Below the pieces are notes generated by a model, which did not search any database, was not told the DNA's origin, and was given only the letters and a program-made list of their open reading frames with translations. From Alphaproteobacteria bacterium (GTDB lineage: Bacteria > Pseudomonadota > Alphaproteobacteria > Acetobacterales > Acetobacteraceae): a stretch of 10,337 nt of DNA. Shown piece after piece: positions 1-4,905 of the stretch (positions within the stretch are counted from its first letter, which is position 1; every line of letters starts with the position of its first letter). Made by a program: the position numbers and the translations under genes. The stretch is from positions 1-10,337 of the forward strand of contig JAMFRY010000032.1 of NCBI GenBank assembly GCA_026225015.1, in the 5' to 3' direction.

Positions 1-1026
1 GCCTTTCCCCGTGCCCGCCAGCTCCAGCGTGTCGCTGACCAGGGTGTTGCCGACAACGAGGCCTGAAAAACTGGCCCCCGGCTCGAGCACGAGGAGGCCG
101 GCATCGGCGGCGCCGAACGCCACCGCATCGCCTGTGGTGGCACCAACCCCTCCGGAGATGCTTCCCGAGTTGATCAGCGTGCCGCCGTTGAGGTACACAC
201 CGCCACCGCGGACTACACCCACCACCTGGTTCGCACCTCCACCACGGATTTCGCCATTGTTGGTCAAAGTAGCGTGGTCCGTCAGCGAAACGCCGACACC
301 ACCACTGTAGTAACCATAGGCGCCGACGATGGTGCCATTATTCAGCACGGAAGCGGAAGATACGGCAACGCCGATGCCGCCGAAGTAGCCAGAACCGCCT
401 TCAATCAAGCTGGTATTGACCAGCGAGCCGCCGGTTAATACCAAACCGTTGGCGCGATAGCCGCCCTCGATCACGCCGTGATTCGTCAGCAGTCCGGCGC
501 CGCTCAAGGAAGCACCATCGCCGCCGGGAGGCTGGATTTCGTCGGGGAATCCGGTAAAGCCGCCAGGGCCGCCCAGCACGAGACCGGTATTCGTAACCGT
601 GGCAGCGTTGGCGTCGAGCCCGTTGCCGCCAAAATACCCGTAGCCACCGGAGATGGTGCCGCTATTGGTCAGCGTGCCGCCGGCAGCAAGATCAATGCCG
701 ATGCCACCGGTCCCCGAGGCCAAGAAATCGATTATACCACCACCGCCACCGCTGATTTCACCTGCATTGCTGATCACATCGGCCTTTGCGGAAAGCACGC
801 CATCCCCGCCATTCGAGTTGGATGCGCCGTAGGCGCCGGCGCCACCGGAGATATGGCCATCATTCGTCAGCGTCGTGGCTGCGGAAGAGGGCATGAAAAC
901 CCCAATGGCGGCTACCAGAGTTGGGGCGACATCGCCTGATTTGCCGATGGTCAGGCTTGCCGCATAGGCGCTACTGCCGAGCGTGACGGTGTTCGTTACC
1001 GTGCCATTGATCAAACTTTGAACCAT
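1..1026 (-). CDS. Gly/Asn-rich tandem-repeat surface or secreted protein, N-terminal 342 residues (partial)
   Basis: The frame is open from an ATG at 1026 to the left edge with no stop, so the C-terminus is missing. A GGGAG ribosome-binding site lies 7 bases upstream of the ATG. After a short N-terminus (MVQSLINGTVTNTVTLGSS) come about nine imperfect units of roughly 22-36 residues between residues 50 and 308, each of the form 'xLxNxGxIxGGxGxx...GGxGVxL' (for example TLTNSGTISGGYGYFGG at 118-134 and VLNNGTIVGAYGYYSGG at 227-243). They end in 'LVLEPGASFSGLVVGNTL' (312-329), a segment that often closes such repeat blocks. Short Gly/Asn repeats of this type usually fold as a parallel beta-helix in autotransporter, adhesin or Hint-domain proteins of Alphaproteobacteria. 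The first 40 residues show no hydrophobic signal peptide, so export would have to use a C-terminal signal or another route. Function, length and export route are unknown because the C-terminus is outside the window. Confidence 0.85.
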   Translation of the reverse strand, partial: MVQSLINGTVTNTVTLGSSAYAASLTIGKSGDVAPTLVAAIGVFMPSSAATTLTNDGHISGGAGAYGASNSNGGDGVLSAKADVISNAGEISGGGGGIIDFLASGTGGIGIDLAAGGTLTNSGTISGGYGYFGGNGLDANAATVTNTGLVLGGPGGFTGFPDEIQPPGGDGASLSGAGLLTNHGVIEGGYRANGLVLTGGSLVNTSLIEGGSGYFGGIGVAVSSASVLNNGTIVGAYGYYSGGVGVSLTDHATLTNNGEIRGGGANQVVGVVRGGGVYLNGGTLINSGSISGGVGATTGDAVAFGAADAGLLVLEPGASFSGLVVGNTLVSDTLELAGTGKG

Positions 1027-1033
1027 CCCAGTT

Positions 1034-1067
1034 CTCCCGTTGTTCCTGATCTGAAGACAACATTTTA
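1034..1067 (-). promoter_or_regulatory. Candidate -10 box and ribosome-binding site of the repeat protein
   Basis: On the minus strand, TAAAAT at 1067-1062 matches the -10 consensus at five of six positions and would start a leader of about 30 bases. GGGAG at 1038-1034 is the ribosome-binding site, 7 bases from the ATG. No convincing -35 box stands at the right distance, so the promoter part is weak and the ribosome-binding site is the firmer half of the call. Confidence 0.3.
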
Positions 1068-1298
1068 AGAGTTACTACGTTTGGTACCGATCCCGCATCA
1101 CCCGAACGAGTGATTTTTTGTGATTATTTTTTTTGGCAACCCGTTCCATTCGCCATGCGCAGGTTGTGTCGTCCAATTGCGATCAACCGCCGATTGTTTT
1201 TGGTTGCCGATTTTTTATGAAACTAATATAAGTTCTCATACCGAGTGGCGAATAGGTTGAACCAACGCACGATCCTGCTGCGAAGACGAAAGTCGTGG

Positions 1299-1320
1299 AT
1301 GCCCGGCCTCCGCCGGGCAT
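1299..1320. repeat. GC-rich palindrome of dispersed (REP-like) type
   Basis: ATGCCCGGC, a 4-base loop (CTCC) and GCCGGGCAT form a perfect 9-bp stem. The flanks extend it imperfectly: CGT at 1294-1296 can pair with ACG at 1322-1324 across a small internal loop. Palindromes built on 'GGATGCCCGGC...GCCGGGCATGACG' are, from memory, common dispersed intergenic elements in several alphaproteobacterial genomes. There is no T-run on either side, so a simple intrinsic terminator is unlikely. Only one copy is present in the window. Confidence 0.55.
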
Positions 1321-1606
1321 GACGTGTGTGGTGGCCGATGGGTTATTGTCAACGCGGGTTGGTATCAGCTGCGACCATGCAACGTCTTCCGAAATTTCCG
1401 AATTGATTCAAGCATGTTTTGAGCGAAACAAACGTATCTCATCGCAAACTGGAGAGCGGCCTCAAGGCGTCAGGGGCTAAGCCAAATAGCTACGATGCAC
1501 TCTAGCAACATCAGCATAGGGGGCTTGTCGCGCAGCGGCAAGGAAATACTTGAAGCTTCGAGTGCAGCGCTTGCAGTATGCGATTCCCGTCACGCGGCAG
1601 TATACT

Positions 1607-1628
1607 GTCCGCAGTTCTAGCTACGGAC
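1607..1628. repeat. Inverted repeat downstream of the PhnB-like gene
   Basis: GTCCGCAG, a 6-base loop and CTACGGAC give an 8-bp stem with one G:T-type position. It starts 23 bases past the stop codon of the minus-strand PhnB-like gene and overlaps by one base a perfect 10-bp palindrome, CAGTATACTG (1598-1607). In RNA it could fold as a hairpin at the transcript end, but no U-tract follows, so it may stabilise the 3' end rather than act as an intrinsic terminator. Confidence 0.35.
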
Positions 1629-1651
1629 TACGGAGCGGCGGAGGTGGTTCT

Positions 1652-2149
1652 TCAACCTGCCGCTTGTGTGATTCCCTTGTGTGCCGCGTCGATTTTCGAG
1701 ATGTCGATGCGGCGCATCTGCATCATGGCGGTCATCGCGCGCCTGGCGGCGGCGCGGTCCGTATCGCTCAGCGCCGCGATCAGGGCGCGGGGCGTGATCT
1801 GCCAGGAAAAACCCCAGCGGTCCTTGCACCATCCGCAGGCGCTCTCGCTGCCGCCATTGCCGGTAATCGCATTCCAGTAGCGGTCTGTTTCCGCCTGGTC
1901 ATCGGTCATCACCGTAAAACTCACCGCCTCGTTGGGTGTGAAACTCGGACCGCCATTCAATCCGATGAACGCCTGGCCAAGCAGGGTAAATTCAACGATC
2001 AGCGCATCACCTTCGCGACCGCCGGGATAGTCGGAAGCTGCAGGAAGTGCCGCTCCGACATGACTGTCCGGAAAAGTCGCGGCGTAGAATTCGGCCGCCT
2101 TGCGCGCCTCGCCATGGTCAAACCACAGGCAGGGTATGAGCTTGCTCAT
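1652..2149 (-). CDS. PhnB-like VOC-superfamily protein (165 aa)
   Basis: The protein has the pattern of the PhnB / '3-demethylubiquinone-9 3-methyltransferase' branch of the vicinal-oxygen-chelate (glyoxalase) fold. It opens with 'KLIPCLWFDHGEARKAAEFYAATFPDS', continues with 'FTLLGQAFIGLNGGP' in the middle, and has the very typical 'YWNAITGNGGSESACGWCKDRWGFSWQITP' near residues 91-120, followed by the alpha-helical tail 'AMTAMMQMRRIDISKIDAAHKG'. Members are about 150-165 residues long, so it appears complete. Despite the old domain name these are not methyltransferases, and most have no proven reaction; binding of a small molecule or metal is likely. The ATG overlaps the stop codon of the upstream GST gene (ATGA, 2146-2149), so translation is probably coupled and the gene is the last of a three-gene operon. 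The family call is firm; the substrate is unknown. Confidence 0.9.
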   Translation of the reverse strand: MSKLIPCLWFDHGEARKAAEFYAATFPDSHVGAALPAASDYPGGREGDALIVEFTLLGQAFIGLNGGPSFTPNEAVSFTVMTDDQAETDRYWNAITGNGGSESACGWCKDRWGFSWQITPRALIAALSDTDRAAARRAMTAMMQMRRIDISKIDAAHKGITQAAG

Positions 2150-2826
2150 GCGCGCTGCTCCACTCCAATTGTTTGTAATAAAGTCTGATCCCCAAACGCG
2201 GCCAGATGATCCGCCATGGCCTTCTGATGCGCTGTCCTGGCCTCGCCGCGGGCAACATAGGCGGCAAGATTGTCGTACCTGTCCAGAACATCCGTGTTGC
2301 GCAGGCCGCCCAGCACCGAGACCATGATTAAATCGCCAAAGGTGAAGGCGCTGCCATCAAGAGTCGCCTTGTCACCGAGCGCGGTGGCAAGGTCGCCCAA
2401 ACGCGTGTGCAGATCCGCCAGCACCTTCGGCCGGCGCGGTTGCGACCATTCGCATTCGGCTTCGAAGAGATCGACAACGGCGAGTTGCATCACCCAGGGT
2501 TCGACGGAATTGAGTGCTGCGATCATCCATTGGACTGCCCGGATACGTGCGGCGGGCTCCTCGGGAACGAGCACGCCATTCGTCTCGCAGATATGCATGA
2601 CGATCGCGCCCGATTCGAAAATCTCAGCTTTACCGTCCCGATAGGTCGGGATTTGCCCGAATGGTTGGAAGTGACGGTGCGCCGGGCTTTTTACATAGGG
2701 GAAATCAACAAGATCGACGGCATAGGTCTGACCCGCTTCCTCGAATGCCCAGCGGGCTCGGATGTCACGGACAAAACCGCGCGCGAATTCAGGCACCCAT
2801 TTGAACGTTGTTATAGTGGGAATCAT
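2146..2826 (-). CDS. Glutathione S-transferase-like protein (226 aa)
   Basis: Soluble cytosolic GST fold. The N-terminal thioredoxin-like half (about 1-85) carries 'RARWAFEEAG', the cis-proline motif in 'PFGQIPTYRDG' and the glutathione gamma-glutamyl-binding 'FESGAIVMHI'. The all-helical half (about 90-215) contains 'FTFGDLIMVSVLGGLRN', matching the usual N-capping and hydrophobic staple region of GSTs ('FTxADIxxxxxL'). No Ser or Cys stands clearly at the usual catalytic position after beta-strand 1 (the segment reads FKWVPEFARGFVRD), so the catalytic residue cannot be named. A GAGGG ribosome-binding site lies 6 bases before the ATG. The gene follows the two-domain VOC gene by 28 bases and overlaps the PhnB-like gene by 4 bases, which argues for co-transcription. 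Likely role: conjugation or reduction of an electrophilic compound; the substrate is not known. Confidence 0.9.
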   Translation of the reverse strand: MIPTITTFKWVPEFARGFVRDIRARWAFEEAGQTYAVDLVDFPYVKSPAHRHFQPFGQIPTYRDGKAEIFESGAIVMHICETNGVLVPEEPAARIRAVQWMIAALNSVEPWVMQLAVVDLFEAECEWSQPRRPKVLADLHTRLGDLATALGDKATLDGSAFTFGDLIMVSVLGGLRNTDVLDRYDNLAAYVARGEARTAHQKAMADHLAAFGDQTLLQTIGVEQRA

Positions 2827-2854
2827 GATTTGCCCTCATTTCCTGTTGGTTTCT

Positions 2855-3619
2855 TCAGGCTTGCGGCTTTTTGAAACCCACAAGCGCGAAACTTCCGCCC
2901 TGCGGGTCCTGCGCGTTGACGATCCAGGCGTCGCCCGGCACCTCCTGCGGCCCGAGTGATACCGAGCCGCCATTCGCCTTCACCCGCTCCAGCCCGGCAT
3001 CGATGTCATCGACAACGAAATAATACAGCCAATAGGAATGTGGCGCCGCCTTGTTGGTGGTCATCCCGCCGATTGCCGCGGCGCTCGCCTTGAACAGCTG
3101 ATACGTCCCCGCCTCGCCCATCTCGTGCGCGGCGTCCTTGGTCCAGCCGAAAATTTGTTCGTAGAAGATCCAGCTTTTCTCCCAATCGCTGCTGTTGAGC
3201 GTGTGCCAGCCGATGGATCCGGTTGTCATCATTGGCAATGGCGGCGGCGGCTCCCCCTCGCCCTTGAACAGCATGAAAACCGCGCCCTGCGGGTCGGATA
3301 CCACCGCGAACCGGCCAATCGTCGGGATGTCCGCCGGCGCCTTGTGAACCGCGCCGCCCGCCGCCTTGATTTCCTCGGCTTTGGAGTCAACATCGTCCAC
3401 GGCGATATAGCCGAACCAGACCGGACGGGGCGGCGCCAGTTCCGGCGGCAGCATCATGATCCCGCCGACCTGCCGGTCCCCAAGGCAGGCGAGGTTGTAG
3501 TCGATGCCCGGCAGGCCGGAAGGCCGGATCGTCCAGCCCATGACCTTGGAATAGAAATCCCCTGCGCCAGCAGGGTTGGTTGTGCATAATTCATACCAAA
3601 CAAAATCGCCTTGGCTCAT
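2855..3619 (-). CDS. Two-domain VOC-family (glyoxalase-like) protein (254 aa)
   Basis: Two tandem glyoxalase-fold halves are visible. Half 1 (about 5-120) runs from 'FVWYELCTTNPAGAGDFYSKVMGWT' to 'GRFAVVSDPQGAVFMLFKG'; half 2 (about 130-250) runs from 'SIGWHTLNSSDWEKSWIFYEQIFGWT' to 'DAWIVNAQDPQGGSFALVGF'. This arrangement matches the large group of VOC proteins related to mycobacterial CFP30B and to hydroxylase-type VOC proteins, usually about 250-270 residues. The repeated DPQG signature near the end of each half is characteristic. The ATG at 3619 is preceded by AGGGAG at 9 bases. It is the first gene of the run leading into the GST and PhnB-like genes and faces the marR gene across 98 bases, so it is the most direct candidate target of that regulator. 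The reaction is unknown. Confidence 0.92.
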   Translation of the reverse strand: MSQGDFVWYELCTTNPAGAGDFYSKVMGWTIRPSGLPGIDYNLACLGDRQVGGIMMLPPELAPPRPVWFGYIAVDDVDSKAEEIKAAGGAVHKAPADIPTIGRFAVVSDPQGAVFMLFKGEGEPPPPLPMMTTGSIGWHTLNSSDWEKSWIFYEQIFGWTKDAAHEMGEAGTYQLFKASAAAIGGMTTNKAAPHSYWLYYFVVDDIDAGLERVKANGGSVSLGPQEVPGDAWIVNAQDPQGGSFALVGFKKPQA

Positions 3620-3717
3620 CGCTTTTTTCTCCCTTGTCCGTTGCGGCCAGGACCGGTGAAACGCTTCAGTACCTCGCGCGGTCTTGACTTAAAGAGTTGA
3701 CATCAACATAACGATCC
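3620..3717. promoter_or_regulatory. Divergent promoter/operator region between marR and the VOC-GST-VOC operon
   Basis: A perfect inverted repeat, GTTGA-CA-TCAAC, occupies 3696-3707. An outer inverted pair, CTTGAC (3683-3688) and GTCAAG (3720-3725), brackets it, giving three copies of the TTGAC/GTCAA half-site. A plausible plus-strand promoter for marR is TTGACT (3684-3689), 17 bases, CATAAC (3707-3712), so the palindrome lies in the spacer and touches the -10 box, where a bound dimer would block RNA polymerase. Transcription from it would start at about the marR ATG (3718), implying a leaderless message; no ribosome-binding site is visible there. No clear minus-strand promoter was found. The operator call is an inference from symmetry and position. 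Confidence 0.5.
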
Positions 3718-4170
3718 ATGTCAAGCTTGTTACCGTTTGCGACCACGTTACAAATTCGCGACGCCTGCCTTTGCCTGCACGCCCAACGCGCCGCGCGCTC
3801 GCTCGCCCGGATTTTCGATGAGGTGCTGAGGCCGCTTGGGCTTACCAATCAGCAATTCTCGCTGCTGATGGCGCTGAACCGCCCGCTTCCGCCGCCGATG
3901 GCGCCAGTCGCGAAGCTTCTGGCAATGGACCGCACCACATTGACGGCCGCCCTGAAACCGCTGGAGCGGCGCGGGCTTGTATCGGTGCAACGAGCTGCGG
4001 CCGATCGCCGGAACCGATTGCTGGTGCTGACCGATGCCGGCGTAGAGTTGCTCGCTTGTGCTTTGCCGCTCTGGCGTGAAACCCATGCGGCGATCGAAAA
4101 CCGGCTTGAAGGGGTTGATCCGGATACGTTGCGGACGGCGCTGGCGAGCATCTCCAACATGTCAAGTTAG
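3718..4170 (+). CDS. MarR-family winged-helix transcriptional regulator (150 aa)
   Basis: The length and pattern are those of MarR dimeric repressors. Helix 1 ('LCLHAQRAARSLARIFDEVLRPLGLTNQQFSLLMALN', about 18-54) is followed by the helix-turn-helix ('VAKLLAMDRTTLTAALKPLERRGLV', about 63-87), the wing with 'DRRNRLLVLTDAG' (about 95-107) and a C-terminal dimerisation helix. The wing motif D-x-R-x(4-5)-LT is diagnostic of the family. Cys17 and Cys19 lie at the start of helix 1, near where OhrR-type members carry their reactive cysteine. ATG 3718 is the first start after an in-frame stop at 3709-3711; it lacks a ribosome-binding site, and a TTG at 3727 is the only close alternative. The gene is divergent from the VOC-GST-VOC operon, the usual layout for a MarR repressor of a detoxification operon and of itself. 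The ligand is unknown. Confidence 0.93.
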   Translation: MSSLLPFATTLQIRDACLCLHAQRAARSLARIFDEVLRPLGLTNQQFSLLMALNRPLPPPMAPVAKLLAMDRTTLTAALKPLERRGLVSVQRAAADRRNRLLVLTDAGVELLACALPLWRETHAAIENRLEGVDPDTLRTALASISNMSS

Positions 4171-4210
4171 CCACCACTCCCGTTTAGTTGGGTTGCTGAG
4201 TGATCGGCCG

Positions 4211-4612
4211 CTATAACCAATTTTCGATAGCGAGACCGCCAATGCGGGAGAATTCGTGGACATTGGCTGTTACCAGGGTCAGTTTCAGGCGATAGGCATG
4301 GGCGGCAATCAAAAAATCATTGGGGCCGATCGGTTGTCCGGCAAGCTCCAATTCGCGGCGAATTCGGCCGTAATCGGAATCCGCTGGCACCTCAAACGGC
4401 AGAGCGCCGATCTCCTCCAAAAGGTCCTCGACCTTCCGAAGCAATGAGACCGAGCCGCTTTTGGCGCAGCCGTAACGTAACTCCGAAGCAACGATGACGC
4501 TGGTGCAAATTTCGGCCCGCCGCTCTCGCGCCTTTATCGCTGCCCCACCGTGCGGATTTTTTATCAATGCGAACATGATATTCGTGTCGAGCATGTATTT
4601 GGCGACGGTCAA
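4211..4612 (-). CDS. vapC: VapC-type PIN-domain toxin ribonuclease
   Basis: PIN-domain RNase of a type II toxin-antitoxin pair. Numbered from the internal ATG at 4594, the acidic residues that bind Mg2+ are in place: Asp3 in 'MLDTN', Glu38 in 'ASELRYG' and Asp93 in 'GPNDFLIAAHA', followed by 'LTLVTANVHEF' (105-115) and the end 'LAIENWL'. It is 127 residues from that ATG, or 133 from a TTG at 4612 that gives 'MTVAKYMLDTN'. The TTG overlaps the stop codon of the repaired antitoxin frame (TTGA, 4609-4612), the usual VapB/VapC coupling, and VapC proteins are normally 130-140 residues, so the TTG is preferred with caution. The gene converges on marR, 40 bases from its stop. VapC enzymes cut tRNA or rRNA; the target here is unknown. 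The toxin appears intact although its antitoxin frame is broken. Confidence 0.88.
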   Translation of the reverse strand: MTVAKYMLDTNIMFALIKNPHGGAAIKARERRAEICTSVIVASELRYGCAKSGSVSLLRKVEDLLEEIGALPFEVPADSDYGRIRRELELAGQPIGPNDFLIAAHAYRLKLTLVTANVHEFSRIGGLAIENWL

Positions 4613-4847
4613 AAAATCTCCTCTTCCGGTAGCGGATGATCTTCGATTTCGGAAAATCCTCGCCCATCGAGGCCCAGCTATCCAGCAATGCGCATAATCC
4701 CCGCTTGCGGACGGGTTCGATCGCGAGTTTATCGCCCTCTTTGAAGATGATGGCATCGCTTCCAGGAAGTTCGAATTCAACCGGAATTCTTACCGCCTGG
4801 TTACGGCCATTCCGGAATAATCTGACGTGACGCGGCGCAACTGACAT
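4609..4847 (-). pseudogene. vapB: VapB-type antitoxin with a frameshift before its C-terminal tail
   Basis: The N-terminal half ('RHVRLFRNGRNQAVRIPVEFELPGSDAIIFKEGDKLAIEPV', residues 6-46) is a typical AbrB/MazE-type swapped-hairpin DNA-binding domain of VapB proteins. A strong AGGAGG (4853-4858, minus strand) lies 5 bases before the ATG at 4847. The frame is normal to 'SWASMGEDFP' (codon 66, at 4650-4652). Beyond that it leaves the family pattern and would run about 85 more residues, Arg/Lys-rich, to 4392 across vapC. Shifting by one base at 4650 gives 'EIEDHPLPEEEIF' and a TGA at 4609-4611, which is exactly the acidic 'FPEIED...' tail expected of VapB, for a total of 79 residues. So one G appears to be missing from an original CCGGAA. 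That tail normally wraps and inhibits the toxin. A sequencing error, a real inactivating deletion and a -1 ribosomal frameshift are all possible; no classic slippery heptamer is present. Confidence 0.82.
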
Positions 4848-4905
4848 ATCCGCCTCCTAGCCTATGCCATTAGCAAAGGCCAAAAATGGGCAGAGACAAG
4901 GGTCG

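Larger units (their letters stand above)
1027..1651. other. Gene-poor intergenic region of 625 bases
   Basis: No reading frame here has a good start site, family resemblance or ribosome-binding site. The left half (about 1060-1250) is clearly richer in A/T than the flanking genes and contains short direct repeats: GTGATT at 1110 and 1120, and GCCGATT at 1189 and 1206. The right half holds a GC-rich palindrome at 1299-1320 and an inverted repeat at 1607-1628. The region lies upstream of the repeat protein and downstream of the PhnB-like gene, so it must contain the promoter of the former and the transcript end of the latter. Confidence 0.6.

Noticed and set aside
478..939. Plus-strand frame of 153 codons across the repeat protein
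   Set aside because: It is the antisense reading of the Gly-rich repeat units; the minus-strand reading gives the coherent repeat protein.
1295..1480. Small plus-strand frame of 61 codons in the intergenic gap
   Set aside because: It begins inside the palindromic element, has no ribosome-binding site and no recognisable sequence pattern.
3717..4166. CATGTCAAG present at both ends of marR (3717-3725 and 4158-4166)
   Set aside because: A 9-base direct repeat encoding the same Met-Ser-Ser at each end is probably chance; there is no mobile gene or other boundary signal.
4175..4202. CACTC...GAGTG inverted pair between convergent marR and vapC as a terminator
   Set aside because: A 5-bp stem with an 18-base loop and no T-run is too weak to call a terminator.
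4392..4608. 85-residue Arg/Lys-rich C-terminal extension of VapB read in the unshifted frame
   Set aside because: It is the out-of-frame reading of vapC; the one-base correction gives a normal VapB tail instead.
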